64,000 nucleotides of DNA from Bacteroidota bacterium (GCA_021156365.1 JAJNDK010000008.1:62001-126000); one strand, 5' to 3'. Shown: positions 35,765-45,984, counted from the first letter of the stretch. Program-made: numbers and translations. Notes: generated by a model not told the origin, from the sequence alone.

Positions 35765-36895
35765 TCATATCATGTTATAAAGTTTGCTCGCCTGGATCTG
35801 TTTATACCAGGTCGGATACTTCACTTTGAACCGGTAGCCGATCGTAAAGTTGCCCGAATAAAAGGTAGAGCTGATAAACAGCTTACCGCTGTTATAAAGA
35901 TTCATGTCGTTGAGCGAGCTAAGTGTCAGGAAGAAGTTTTTATTATTGATTCCCAGTGAAGCCCGCAGGTCAAAAGAAGAGGTAAAATAGGCAACTTCGT
36001 TATCCGAATTATCAAGCCAGTCGTTCTTTCTCCATTGCGATTCCAGATTGGCTATCCCCGTTAAATTAAAGAACACTGCTTTCCACAATACAATATTTAC
36101 AGAAAAACCACCGCCACCCGAAACACCCAACATCCGCATTCCTTTCAGGTTCGCATAGGCATCATAATATTTTCTTACCAGCGGTGACACAAAGCCCGAA
36201 TCGGTTCGCAGGCTGTTGTAATACAGGTTGGAAGTAAGCACCCAGGAGGCGGAAGAACGTATCTGCCTGTACACACAGGTATACGAAGATTTGTAGGCAA
36301 ACCTTTTGTTATTGGTAAAGTAGAAAAATTTTGCTTTTACACTTTCATTCACCATCGAAGAATTTTGATAATACGCATCGCCTGCATCGTAGGTAGTATC
36401 GTATGCGCTGGTGTTCTTATCATAAAAGCCTTTGAACTTCCGGTAGGAGCCTTCGAGGAACCATTTGTTGCCTCCTACCGAAACACCGAAATTGGAATAC
36501 GTGGTCTTGCCTTTTAATGCCGCATTTTGTGGAGCTTCGGAACGGAAACCAAAAGAAACCGAGATCTTATCAAAATCCACCTCTATGCCCGTTACTTTAT
36601 TGGCATCGGCATAATAATTCTGGTTGGCCTTTCCACTGTCAGCAGGATTTTGCGGATCCAGCTCTATATGATAATTCCGGGCCGACTGGTAAACAGCAAT
36701 GATCAGCCGGTCGGAATATTTTTTATAATAATTGGTATCCCATTTAAGTTTTTTGACACCTTTCACTGCACGGCTTGTATCTATAGCTTCCTGAACCTGC
36801 GGATCCTGGGCAAAGGCAAAAAAAGTACTAAGCAGTATAAAAATTAAAAGCGGTATTTTGATCTTGTTTGTTTGCATACGGCTGTTCTGCATCAC
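35765..36895 (-). CDS. DUF4421 family outer-membrane-associated protein
   Basis: 376 residues; the ATG at 36877 (MQTNKIK) may be the true start, as it leads into the signal peptide LLIFILLSTFFAFAQ. The body has alternating beta-strands with aromatic residues typical of an outer-membrane barrel (NKWFLEGSYRKFKGFYDKN, TGYRFKVKYPTWYK-like end). It matches the DUF4421 pattern known in Bacteroidota, which has no assigned function. It is nested between pepT (4 bases upstream) and pabB (1 base downstream) and is thus co-transcribed with them. Confidence 0.8.
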   Translation of the reverse strand: MMQNSRMQTNKIKIPLLIFILLSTFFAFAQDPQVQEAIDTSRAVKGVKKLKWDTNYYKKYSDRLIIAVYQSARNYHIELDPQNPADSGKANQNYYADANKVTGIEVDFDKISVSFGFRSEAPQNAALKGKTTYSNFGVSVGGNKWFLEGSYRKFKGFYDKNTSAYDTTYDAGDAYYQNSSMVNESVKAKFFYFTNNKRFAYKSSYTCVYRQIRSSASWVLTSNLYYNSLRTDSGFVSPLVRKYYDAYANLKGMRMLGVSGGGGFSVNIVLWKAVFFNLTGIANLESQWRKNDWLDNSDNEVAYFTSSFDLRASLGINNKNFFLTLSSLNDMNLYNSGKLFISSTFYSGNFTIGYRFKVKYPTWYKQIQASKLYNMI

Positions 36896-36899
36896 AAAC

Positions 36900-38147
36900 T
36901 TACGAATTTTCCTCCCAAACCTGGCAAAGGTGTACTATCGTGTCTACTGCCCTTTGCATATCCTGCACACTCACCCACTCCTGCTTGCTATGGAAAGCGT
37001 GCTCACCTGCAAAAATATTCGGACAAGGCAATCCCATATATGAAAGGCGCGAGCCATCCGTTCCCCCACGAATGCTTGACAGAACCGGTGTTACACCTGC
37101 GCGTTTAACCGCTTCCATGGCATAGTCGATGATACGGGGTTCTTTATCCAATACTTCCTTCATATTGCGGTATTGTTCTTTCACCACAAAGCCGAAAGAA
37201 CATTTGTCGTACTTCGCTACTTCTTTTGCCACAATAGCTTTCAGCTCATCTTCCAGCTGTAGCAGGCCCTCCGTAGAGAATGCACGGATGATGAACTGGA
37301 TCGTAACCGTTTCAAGTCCACCATTGATAGCAACCGGGTGAATGAAGGGTTCCATCTTTTCCGTTGTTTCAGGGCTTTTTGAGGCAGGTAATTGCCCTAC
37401 AATAGCTGCTGCGATCTTAATGGCATGTTGCATCTTATTTTTCGCAAATCCGGGGTGTGTAGGAAAACCGTGTATGGTAACGGTAACCCCGTCTGCCGAA
37501 AACGTTTCATTCTCGATATGGCCAAGCGTTTCACCGTCCATGGTATAGCCATAATCGGCTCCTAATTTTTTCATATCCACTTTATCCACTCCTCTGCCGA
37601 TCTCTTCATCGGGTGTGAACAGGATACGGATCTTTCCATGCTTTACTTCCGGGTGTTTCATCAGGTAATAGGCTGCATCCATGATCTCCGCTATTCCGGC
37701 TTTGTTGTCGGCACCCAACAGAGTAGTTCCGTCCGTAGTGATGATATCATTCCCGATCTGGTTTTTGAGCTCTGCATGTTCGTCAAAGCGGATCACCTGG
37801 GAAGGATCTTTCGGCAGTACGATATCACCGCCCGCATATTTGCTATGCAGCACAGGGTGTACATCTTTTCCACTGCAATCAGGCGATGTATCCATATGCG
37901 AGCAGAAACAAAGTACTGGTACTTTTTTGCGGGTGGTAGCAGGGATCGTCGCATATACATATCCGTAGTTGTCTATTTCCGCATCCTGTATGCCCATGTC
38001 TTTCAGCTCACGTACCAGCTCGCGTCCGAGCGTTTTTTGCTTTTCGGTTGATGGCACCGTTGGAGATGCGGGATCCGATTGTGTATCGATCTTTACATAC
38101 CGCAGGAAACGATCACTTACTGTATAACTGTATTTTTCGAGGCTCAT
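36900..38147 (-). CDS. pepT: Peptidase T (tripeptide aminopeptidase)
   Basis: 415 residues, full length for the M20B family. Zinc-site motifs are visible: CSHMDTSPD near 85 (His and the catalytic Asp), the bridging Asp in LLGADNKAGIAEIMDA near 145, TPDEEIGRGVD near 180 with the general-base Glu, and SSIRGGTDGSRLSYMGLPCPNIFAGEHAFHS with the C-terminal His ligand. It removes the N-terminal residue from tripeptides in the cytoplasm. It is the second gene of a tight operon with the 38152 gene upstream and the DUF4421 gene downstream. Confidence 0.95.
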   Translation of the reverse strand: MSLEKYSYTVSDRFLRYVKIDTQSDPASPTVPSTEKQKTLGRELVRELKDMGIQDAEIDNYGYVYATIPATTRKKVPVLCFCSHMDTSPDCSGKDVHPVLHSKYAGGDIVLPKDPSQVIRFDEHAELKNQIGNDIITTDGTTLLGADNKAGIAEIMDAAYYLMKHPEVKHGKIRILFTPDEEIGRGVDKVDMKKLGADYGYTMDGETLGHIENETFSADGVTVTIHGFPTHPGFAKNKMQHAIKIAAAIVGQLPASKSPETTEKMEPFIHPVAINGGLETVTIQFIIRAFSTEGLLQLEDELKAIVAKEVAKYDKCSFGFVVKEQYRNMKEVLDKEPRIIDYAMEAVKRAGVTPVLSSIRGGTDGSRLSYMGLPCPNIFAGEHAFHSKQEWVSVQDMQRAVDTIVHLCQVWEENS

Positions 38148-38151
38148 ATAT

Positions 38152-38625
38152 TTAATAGGGTTGATTATTAAGCTCTTCTTTTGTTTCTTCTGCTGAAACC
38201 TGGTTCGATGGCTGCTCCCGTATATGCATACGATGAGGTCTCAGCCAGTTCAATCCATCCTGGAAACTGGATACTGCTTTGAAAGGTTTGTTGGGTTTAT
38301 GTACCCGGTGATAGAATTCTGCCACCAGGCGGTAGCCAAGATTGTTGACCACGGTGACTATGGATCTCACAGGCGTACGACCTTCATAATGGTTTGCATG
38401 CTCCCGTGCTTCCTTTGTCAGAGAAACATGCTCGCCGGCTTCAAAAATAAAATCGTGTGGTTTTCCTTCGGTTATCAGGAGAAGGTGCTCCATCAATATT
38501 TCCTGCAGACGGACATTCACTTCCGTGCCGGATTTTAAGTACACGTGCCCGATGCCGTCTTCCCGGAGCCCGATGATCGCTTCCTCTATCTCGATCTCCT
38601 TTATCAACATCTCTCTTTCCTCCAT
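38152..38625 (-). CDS. Conserved hypothetical protein, STAS/SEC14-like (DUF7793-like)
   Basis: 157 residues from the ATG at 38625 (MEERE); a longer frame begins at 38673 but adds only a poorly conserved leader. The pattern (a short strand, GHVYLKSGTEVNVRLQEILMEHLLLI, AREHANHYEGRTPVRSIVTVVNNLGYRLVAEFYHRVHKP, SFQDGLNWL) resembles a family of small STAS-like proteins common in Bacteroidota. No catalytic residue is evident. The C-terminal tail is Glu/Asn/Gln-rich. It is the first gene of the pepT operon, 4 bases before pepT. Confidence 0.65.
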   Translation of the reverse strand: MEEREMLIKEIEIEEAIIGLREDGIGHVYLKSGTEVNVRLQEILMEHLLLITEGKPHDFIFEAGEHVSLTKEAREHANHYEGRTPVRSIVTVVNNLGYRLVAEFYHRVHKPNKPFKAVSSFQDGLNWLRPHRMHIREQPSNQVSAEETKEELNNQPY

Positions 38626-38673
38626 ATTCGGTATTGTGGGGTGTACAATTTCAAATATCGAAAAATAAATCAA

Positions 38674-39020
38674 GAATGCAAATAAAAAAGAAAAGAGATA
38701 CGCAAACTAATAATCTCTATACCGGAACAAACTGACTTCCGATTGCCCTATTATTATGTTATAGGGGAAAAGGTTGGATTTTTTAGCAGACGTCGGGTCG
38801 AGTGCCGCGTCGCGAGAGACCCGTGTAATATGCTCTCCGAAATAGTCTCTTCCGATGGCTATCGGGAGTCCCGATGCCGTATTTAAGAGCAAGGGCACAA
38901 AATTGAAGAGAATTCTCTCCGTCAGGAAAGTATCTCACGCTATGGCGTAATCGACCTGACAGGCGGGTAAGTAGGGATTACTGATCAACCAGAAACCCGC
39001 AACCGGAAACTCCTGACAAA
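38674..39020. other. Intergenic region with dispersed palindrome, no gene seen
   Basis: The 347 bases hold a CCGAT-GGCT-ATCGG hairpin (38852-38865) overlapping ATCGGG-AGT-CCCGAT (38861-38874), relatives of the dispersed CCCGA/TCGGG palindromes, and the short palindrome AGAGAATTCTCT near 38908. Open frames here are short and unconvincing. Confidence 0.5.
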
Positions 39021-41900
39021 TTACTTCACCGGTTCCCCGTCGGTTGTGAGCTCTTCTACTTCATAACCCAGCTTCTTCACTTTCTCCAGGTTACTTTCCT
39101 TGTCTCCTACTACCACGATCACGAGGTTATCATATTTGATGTATTCCTTGGCGATCATATTGATCTCCCGCTCCGACATCATTTCGAGAATAGCATTCTG
39201 TTTCGACGGAAAATCCGGGCTTAGTTTGTAATCCATCAGCAGCTTCAGGAAATACAATTTCTGAACAGGTGTTTCATATTTCAACGCTTCCGAATTGGTG
39301 ATCCCTTTTTTGGTGAAATCCAGCTCTGCAGTTGTGATCCCTTTGTTAGTATATTTTTTCAGTTCATCCATTACAAAATACAGCGACGAATCGGTCGCAT
39401 TGCTTCGCACCCCGGCATTTACAAAGTAATAACCTTCGTATTCATTCCCCGCAAAACGACCGCGGATACCGTATGTATATCCTTTCACTTCGCGGATCAG
39501 GGTATTGATACGGCTGTTGAAATTTCCGGCCAGGGGATAATTGGCAATACCGGTTTTGTAGTAGATGCCCGTTGCATCATACGGATTGGCAGGAGCGCCG
39601 AAACGGATCTCCGACTGGGCAGCACCTTTCTTATCTACGAAATACACCTTCGTTTTTGCAACAGGCGGAATAGCCGGCTGCGTGCTGCTTTTCGGAGCGT
39701 CTTTTTTCCAGGTGTTCAAAAAAGCAAGCTCTTTCAATGCACTTTCTTTTTTCACATCGCCCACTACGATCACTTTGGTAACGGAAGGAGCCATTTTCTG
39801 GTTGTAATAGTTTTTCACATCGTCGATCGTGATACCAGCTACCGTAGCAGCAGTACCGTTGAGCGGGCTGGACAAAATGTGTTTATTTCCGTACAGCACT
39901 TTATTGAATACCTTATCGGCGATCGGCGCTGCCTGCGTGTTCTGGTTGGCCAACAGATCCAGTAATTCTTTCTTCACTCTCCTGAATTCGGAAGTATCGA
40001 ATTTAGGTTTCAGCAATATCTCTTCTGCAATTTTCATGGTAGCAGCAAGGTTAACCGATAAGGACGAAATATTGATATTGATCTCCGTATTATCGGTAGA
40101 CACATCAATCTTCGATCCCATTTTATCCAGCAGGTCTGAGATCTGTTCTGCCGTATGCAGCTGTGTCGATTCGTTCAACAGATCGGCCATCAGGTAGGCG
40201 GTCCCGGCTTTCCCGGCATCTTCAAAACGGTGGCCGGCGCTGATACTGATCAGTATGTTCACTTTCGGTATTTCGCTTTCGGAACTGCCGATGAGCCGGG
40301 CGCCATTTGCAAATTTTTCTTCCCAATAAGCAGGAGCTTTCACTACGGGACGGTTTTGCGCTTCCGGTTTTTTGAACCAGTCGAATTTTTCTTCCATAGG
40401 CCGTGGTGTCAATGCTTTGTACTCTGCCGACTCCGATTCGATCTTACGCTCATACATTTTCCAGTTGTCGGGAGCAGCGATGAGATCGCTTTTTCCTTTC
40501 GGCACACAGCTCAATACGATACAGTTCTTGTTTTTGATATACGTTGTATAAACACGCATCAGGTCCTCCTTCGTTACTTTCAGGTAACGGTTCAGGTCGT
40601 AGTTCAGGTAGTTGGCATTTCCGGTAAAGGTCTGGTAAGCTGCGAGGCGCCCGCCTTTTCCTCTTACACTGGTAAGGCCGTTATAAAAATCACTCTGGAT
40701 CTGTGCTTTGGCTTTTTTCAATTCGTCCTCACTCACTCCTTTATTTTCCCAATCGCTCAGTACTTTTTTTACATCGGCTTCCAGGTCGGCTAACTTTGTA
40801 TCCTTATTACCGCGGAGCGTGATCTCGAATTTGCCGGCAAGCTCACTTGAGCTGTTGTATACATTCACCGAACTGGCTTTCTGGCTTTTTACAAAAGCAG
40901 TATAGAACGGAGTGGATTTACCGCCATACAGGATACTGCCTAAGATATCCAATGCAGCCTCATCCTTGCTGTAGGCAGGTCCGGTAGGCCACACCATCTT
41001 CAGCATCGGGAATTTCACATTGTCTTCATACGAAATGTAACGTGTTGATTCGAGCTTAACCGGAGTCACTGTTTGCTTTTTCACTTCAGGGCCCACCGGC
41101 ACGCCTGCAAAATATTTTTCTGCTAACAGCAGGGCCTGATCGGTATTCACATCTCCCGAAATAGTGAGCGTGGCATTGTTCGGCCCGTACCATCGAAGGT
41201 AAAAGCGCTTCAGGTCGTTCACATCCACCCGGTTCAGATCCTCGATATAGCCGATGGTTGTCCAGGAATACGGATGTCCCTGCGGATACAATGCTTCTCC
41301 GATCTTTTCCGGCACTACTCCATACGGAGCATTATCATAGCGTTGCCCGCGCTCGTTTTTCACGGTGGAGCGCTGCACTTCAAATTTGGGCTGGGTTACG
41401 GAATCCAGCAGGAAGGCCATACGATCCGCTTCCAGCCACAATGCCATTTCGAGGTTGTTGGAAGGAATTACTTCCCAGTAATTGGTCCGGTCAGGGTTTG
41501 TGCTTCCATTGAGCTCACCGCCCGATTCGGAAACATGCTTAAAATGCATTTCATCACCTACGTGCCGGGATCCCTGGAACATCATATGCTCGAAAAAATG
41601 TGCAAATCCGCTGCGTCCCTGCTGTTCGCGTGCAGAGCCTACATGATAGGTAACATCCACATACACCACCGGATCACTGTGATCTTCATGCACGATGATC
41701 GTGAGTCCGTTGGGGAGACTGTATTTTTTATAGGGGATCACCAGCTCTCCGGCTTTTGCCTTCACTTCCTCTACCAGCTTTGCATTGCTCAGTACAGGTA
41801 CGTTTGCTATCGGCTTCAACGCTCCGGTGAGTGGTTTGACCTGGGCTATTGCCGACTGGATACTCAGAACACTTAGTACGGACAGAATTAATTGCTTCAT
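39021..41900 (-). CDS. M16 family (insulinase-like) zinc metallopeptidase, double-domain, secreted
   Basis: 959 residues. The signal peptide is MKQLILSVLSVLSIQSAIAQ. The first M16 domain (about 55-290) has the inverted zinc motif HFFEH (His101, Glu104, His105) with the downstream Glu in the NLEMALWLEADRM region. Inactive-type M16C domains follow, and a second M16-like half starts near 540 without an HxxEH motif, as usual in these tandem proteases. It is predicted to be a periplasmic peptidase that degrades peptides. It is a single gene transcribed convergently with nothing; its terminator was not identified. Confidence 0.92.
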   Translation of the reverse strand: MKQLILSVLSVLSIQSAIAQVKPLTGALKPIANVPVLSNAKLVEEVKAKAGELVIPYKKYSLPNGLTIIVHEDHSDPVVYVDVTYHVGSAREQQGRSGFAHFFEHMMFQGSRHVGDEMHFKHVSESGGELNGSTNPDRTNYWEVIPSNNLEMALWLEADRMAFLLDSVTQPKFEVQRSTVKNERGQRYDNAPYGVVPEKIGEALYPQGHPYSWTTIGYIEDLNRVDVNDLKRFYLRWYGPNNATLTISGDVNTDQALLLAEKYFAGVPVGPEVKKQTVTPVKLESTRYISYEDNVKFPMLKMVWPTGPAYSKDEAALDILGSILYGGKSTPFYTAFVKSQKASSVNVYNSSSELAGKFEITLRGNKDTKLADLEADVKKVLSDWENKGVSEDELKKAKAQIQSDFYNGLTSVRGKGGRLAAYQTFTGNANYLNYDLNRYLKVTKEDLMRVYTTYIKNKNCIVLSCVPKGKSDLIAAPDNWKMYERKIESESAEYKALTPRPMEEKFDWFKKPEAQNRPVVKAPAYWEEKFANGARLIGSSESEIPKVNILISISAGHRFEDAGKAGTAYLMADLLNESTQLHTAEQISDLLDKMGSKIDVSTDNTEININISSLSVNLAATMKIAEEILLKPKFDTSEFRRVKKELLDLLANQNTQAAPIADKVFNKVLYGNKHILSSPLNGTAATVAGITIDDVKNYYNQKMAPSVTKVIVVGDVKKESALKELAFLNTWKKDAPKSSTQPAIPPVAKTKVYFVDKKGAAQSEIRFGAPANPYDATGIYYKTGIANYPLAGNFNSRINTLIREVKGYTYGIRGRFAGNEYEGYYFVNAGVRSNATDSSLYFVMDELKKYTNKGITTAELDFTKKGITNSEALKYETPVQKLYFLKLLMDYKLSPDFPSKQNAILEMMSEREINMIAKEYIKYDNLVIVVVGDKESNLEKVKKLGYEVEELTTDGEPVK

Positions 41901-41981
41901 TTTTCGGGTGTGTTTTTATGTCTTTTTTACAGGTCTCCTGCTATCAACAGGAAGAGCGCTGAGAACAAATATAAAACAAAA

Positions 41982-42004
41982 AAAGCCCGTAAAATACGGG
42001 CTTT
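41982..42004 (-). terminator. Rho-independent terminator after the small lipoprotein gene
   Basis: A perfect 10-bp stem AAAGCCCGTA/TACGGGCTTT with an AAA loop. Read on the minus strand it is followed by T7, so it ends the 42045-42191 transcript before the M16 gene. Confidence 0.88.
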
Positions 42005-42044
42005 GAGAAATCAAAGAAGATTTTATATAAACGGTAAAAGCGTA

Positions 42045-42191
42045 CTAATGTGTGGTATTCGGGTTGTTCCCGGTACCATTGTCCTGTGAATATCCAACAG
42101 AAGCACCATCGTTACTTTCCTTTTTGCAGGCAACAAAAACAGTTGCCGCGAAAGCGAGGCATACGAAAACGAAAAACAGTTTCTTTTTCAT
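42045..42191 (-). CDS. Small predicted lipoprotein (48 residues)
   Basis: The ATG at 42191 opens MKKKLFFVFVCLAFAATVFVACKKE, a clean lipoprotein signal with lipobox FVAC (Cys22). A short polar tail rich in Asn, Ser and Gly follows and ends at a TAG (42045-42047). A -7-like element TATCTTAG lies upstream and a strong terminator downstream, so it is an independent transcription unit. The function is unknown; such tiny lipoproteins are common and often unannotated in Bacteroidota. Confidence 0.75.
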   Translation of the reverse strand: MKKKLFFVFVCLAFAATVFVACKKESNDGASVGYSQDNGTGNNPNTTH

Positions 42192-42221
42192 GGGTATTTT
42201 TTTTGTGTGTTTATTAGAATA

Positions 42222-42229
42222 CTAAGATA
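42222..42229 (-). promoter_or_regulatory. -7-like element TATCTTAG (minus strand)
   Basis: One mismatch to TAnnTTTG, 30 bases upstream of the small lipoprotein ATG. Confidence 0.45.
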
Positions 42230-42448
42230 GTGTTTTTTCTATGTAAAACCACAAAATTACCTGGAAATTAACAAGGTAGCGGATATTTCTCCCTCTTTTA
42301 TGTGTTTGACTTGCCTGCCGGACGATCTCCCGGACAACAAAGCGGTAAACTTAATTTTACATACCAACAGCGAATTAATCCTTTCATAATATTTAAACAG
42401 GCTATAGCTTACACTGTCTTGCGAAAATTGCAGTTCAAAACAAGCAAC

Positions 42449-45400
42449 ATGAAAAAACAAGTATGTATTCTTTTTACCCTGATCTCCGGAATGAGTGTGT
42501 GGGCGCAAACCACGATCGCTTCCTGGGATTTTAATTCTACAGTTAACGACGGCTTACCTTCAACCGGTGTGATCACCCCGGTAAGCGGCGCAGGAACATT
42601 AAGCATGATCGGCGGAACAACTGCTACTTATGCAGCGGGTAATGCTGCAGATCCTAACACCACAGATAATTCAGGATGGAATATTACGACCTGGCCAGCG
42701 CAGGGAATCAATCCGAAAACAGCCGGGATACAGATCGCTGTAAACACAACCGGCCTACAGAATATAAACATCGAGTTCCTGCAACGCTTAAGCAATACAG
42801 GCGCCAATACCTGGGTGCTTCAATATACGCTTGATAATTCGGTTGGCGTGCCGGTATGGACAGATGCCCAAACCTTTACATTTGTTCCTGCTGTTACCGG
42901 TACGGGCGATACCTGGCATACTAGGACCTGCAATCTTTCTGCCGTTACAGGTCTGAATAACAATGCCAATGTTTCTTTCCGCTGGGTTTCTGATTTCGAT
43001 CCCATTGCCGGGCAATACCTCGCTGCAAAATCAGGAAGTACTTACGGAACGGGCGGTACCAGCCGTTTTGATATGATGAAGATCGAAAGCCTTCCTACGG
43101 TTGTGCCTTATGTTCTCAACTTTGTAAAAGCTGATTACACAACAGGTGAAGCAGCCGGAACAGCAAAAGTATGGCTGAAAGTAACAACTGCAGGGAACAC
43201 CACAGGTTCTATCGATCTGAGCATCTCCAACTGGAGCAATGCATCGGCTACCGATTACACCGTTGCTTCTGTTACGATCCCGGTTACCGACACACTTGTA
43301 GTGAACGACACCATCGCTTTCACCATTAACCTCAATGATGATATATTAGCAGAATCGGACGAGTACCTGATCTGCAAGCTCGCAAACGGTGTTAACGCAA
43401 GTTTCTCCGCAACTGCACAACACACGCTCTATATCCGCGACAATGACCGTATGGCTCCGACTGCCACCAATCAATTATCCCTGAACCTGCTGGGGAGTTT
43501 TAACAACGGCGCTTTCGCCACCAACTCTGCAGAAATTTCCGCATACGACAGTACCAGCAAACGTATCTTCATTGCCAACAGTATCGGCTCGAAGCTGGAC
43601 ATTGTAAACTTTGCCAATCCTGCTGCTCCTTCACTGATCTCTTCTATCGATATCACACCTTACGGCGCTATCAATAGCGTAGCGGTAAGAAACGGATTGG
43701 TAGCATTAGCTATCGAGAATATGCCAAACCGGCAGGATCCGGGTAAAGTTGTTTTCATGAACAGTGCCGGTACATTTATCAGCCAGGTGGATGTAGGTGT
43801 TCAGCCCGATATGATCACATTTAACCATGCAGGCGACAAAGTATATACAGCTAATGAAGGTGAGCCAAGCGATGATTATACCAACGATCCGGACGGCTCT
43901 GTGAGTATTATCGACATTTCGGGTGGCGCTGCAGGAATAACAGCAGCTAATGTTTCACACATTACCTTCACCTCTTTCAACGGGCAGGAAACAGTATTAC
44001 GCGGACAAGGTATTCGTATCTACGGTGTGGCAGGTATTGCATCAAAAGACTTCGAACCGGAGTATATCACTATTTCCGATGACGATAGCAAAGCCTGGGT
44101 AACGCTGCAGGAAAACAATGCAATGGCGGAATTAAATCTTACTACCAATACGGTAACACAACTGATACCATTGGGAACAAAAAACCATAACACCGTAACG
44201 AACGGAATGGATGCTTCCAACCAAACCAGCGCAGTAAATCTTTCCAATTTCCCGGTAAAAGGTATGTACCTGCCGGATGCCATCTCCCACTATACAATGG
44301 GTGGCAATGTATACCTGATAACTGCCAACGAAGGTGATACACGAGCCTGGACAGGACTGAATGAAGAAGCAAGGATCGGTTCCGGAGGATATGTACTGGA
44401 TCCTGTTCTTTTCCCGAATGCAGCTGAACTGAAAAACAACTCGGTACTGGGCCGTCTGAATGCAAGCAACAAATTAGGTGATATAGACAACGACGGTGAT
44501 TTTGACGAGATCTATACATTCGGTTCCCGTTCGTTCTCTATCTGGAATGCAACAACCGCAAGTCTTACGTATGACAGCGGTGATGATTTCGAACGTATTA
44601 CTTCCACTACTCCCGGATTCAGTAGTATGTTCAATGCCAGCAACGGAGCGGGCATCACTGTGAAAGACCGCAGCGATGACAAAGGTCCGGAGCCGGAAGG
44701 TGTTGCAACCGGTGTGATCAATGGAAAAACTTATGCATTTATCGCACTGGAACGTATCGGCGGTGTAATGGTATACGACATCACCAATCCCGCTATGCCG
44801 GTGTATGTAACCTATATGAACAACCGCGGCCCGGACAGAGGATCGGAAGGGATCATTTTTATTCCTGCTGCCGAAAGCCCGAACGGAAAGAACCTCGTAA
44901 TCCTGTCGAATGAAACCAGCAGCACACTGAGTATCTATGAGATCGAAGCCTGCCAGGCAGCGGGAGTTGCAAACATTGCAAACAACAGCGCTTTGAATTT
45001 CTGTACGGGTGATTCTGTAAAGCTGTTTAACATCAACAGCGATCCTTCTCTAACTTACCAGTGGTTCATGAACGGACAAGAGATCAACGGAGAAACGGAT
45101 TCTGTTTATTATGCAAATACTTCCGGCGCTTATGAATTGTTTGCATACAATGCTATGGGCTGCGAGGATACTTCTGCAAGCATGAATGTGATGACCGCTC
45201 CTGTTCCGACTACAACCGTAACAACCATCGGAACCACTACTTTCTGTGCAGGCGACTCGGTTGCATTTATTACTGGCCCTCTTTCAGGTTATACCTTCCA
45301 GTGGCTGAACAACAATGCCCCGATCGGCGGAGCTACTACGAACGCTTATACCACAACCGCTTCCGGTTCGTATGCAGTGATCGTTACCAATAACGGTATT

Positions 45401-45940
45401 TGTTCCGATACTTCGGCTGCAACGGCAGTAACCGTAAATCTTTCTCCTGCCATGCCTACGATCAATATAACAGGCAACGGAGTTGTATTGGATTGCCCCT
45501 CGACTGGTGTAACATTCCTGTGGTATATGGGACCAACACCGATCAGTGGAGCCACTGCTTCTACATATACAGCTACACAAAACGGCAGCTATGCTGTAGA
45601 GATCACAGATGCAAACGGTTGTACTGCTATCTCGAATACAGTAGCTGTTAACTCGGTAGGTCTTGCAAAAAACAATGCATCCATTCAATCGAACCTGTAT
45701 CCGAATCCGAGTGCCGGTTCACTGAACATCGAATTACATACTTCTTCTGCAGATGTATTCACTGTGGAGGTTTATAATCTTGTCGGACAAAAAGTGGATG
45801 TAATTGCATCTAAACTAAATGTAACACGCCATGATTCGATCAGCTATGAATTCCCTGCTGCCTTAAACGACGGTGTTTATTTTATAAAGATCCGTAACAA
45901 TGCTGGTGAAACTACCAAACGTGTGGTATTGCAGCGATAA
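42449..45940 (+). CDS. T9SS-secreted choice-of-anchor I family protein
   Basis: 1163 residues from the ATG at 42449; the 49-codon upstream extension lacks a signal peptide, whereas MKKQVCILFTLISGMSVWAQ is one. An N-terminal jelly-roll-like segment (about 25-210) is followed by a Calx-beta-like domain (about 220-335, ending in LYIRDND). The long choice-of-anchor I region (about 340-835) has a beta-propeller-like pattern and motifs such as VYTANEGEPSDDY and LITANEGDTRAW. Two Ig-like modules and a type A sorting domain (from about 1075, LYPNPSAGSLNIELHTSS ... KRVVLQR) follow. Relatives are secreted surface glycoprotein-like proteins of unknown role. Its sorting domain is unlike those of the 3453-24909 array. 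Confidence 0.87.
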   Translation: MKKQVCILFTLISGMSVWAQTTIASWDFNSTVNDGLPSTGVITPVSGAGTLSMIGGTTATYAAGNAADPNTTDNSGWNITTWPAQGINPKTAGIQIAVNTTGLQNINIEFLQRLSNTGANTWVLQYTLDNSVGVPVWTDAQTFTFVPAVTGTGDTWHTRTCNLSAVTGLNNNANVSFRWVSDFDPIAGQYLAAKSGSTYGTGGTSRFDMMKIESLPTVVPYVLNFVKADYTTGEAAGTAKVWLKVTTAGNTTGSIDLSISNWSNASATDYTVASVTIPVTDTLVVNDTIAFTINLNDDILAESDEYLICKLANGVNASFSATAQHTLYIRDNDRMAPTATNQLSLNLLGSFNNGAFATNSAEISAYDSTSKRIFIANSIGSKLDIVNFANPAAPSLISSIDITPYGAINSVAVRNGLVALAIENMPNRQDPGKVVFMNSAGTFISQVDVGVQPDMITFNHAGDKVYTANEGEPSDDYTNDPDGSVSIIDISGGAAGITAANVSHITFTSFNGQETVLRGQGIRIYGVAGIASKDFEPEYITISDDDSKAWVTLQENNAMAELNLTTNTVTQLIPLGTKNHNTVTNGMDASNQTSAVNLSNFPVKGMYLPDAISHYTMGGNVYLITANEGDTRAWTGLNEEARIGSGGYVLDPVLFPNAAELKNNSVLGRLNASNKLGDIDNDGDFDEIYTFGSRSFSIWNATTASLTYDSGDDFERITSTTPGFSSMFNASNGAGITVKDRSDDKGPEPEGVATGVINGKTYAFIALERIGGVMVYDITNPAMPVYVTYMNNRGPDRGSEGIIFIPAAESPNGKNLVILSNETSSTLSIYEIEACQAAGVANIANNSALNFCTGDSVKLFNINSDPSLTYQWFMNGQEINGETDSVYYANTSGAYELFAYNAMGCEDTSASMNVMTAPVPTTTVTTIGTTTFCAGDSVAFITGPLSGYTFQWLNNNAPIGGATTNAYTTTASGSYAVIVTNNGICSDTSAATAVTVNLSPAMPTINITGNGVVLDCPSTGVTFLWYMGPTPISGATASTYTATQNGSYAVEITDANGCTAISNTVAVNSVGLAKNNASIQSNLYPNPSAGSLNIELHTSSADVFTVEVYNLVGQKVDVIASKLNVTRHDSISYEFPAALNDGVYFIKIRNNAGETTKRVVLQR

Positions 45941-45984
45941 ATTAACCACAAAGCACGCAGAGATCTACGCAAAGAACACAAAGG

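Noticed and set aside
38707-38898. 63-codon minus-strand frame in the gap after the M16 gene
   Set aside because: Low-complexity overlap with palindromes; no homologue-like features or promoter.
45400-45688. Cys/Tyr-rich frames on both strands inside the Ig-like region of the 42449 gene
   Set aside because: Composition artefacts of Thr/Ser/Gly-rich codons read in other frames.
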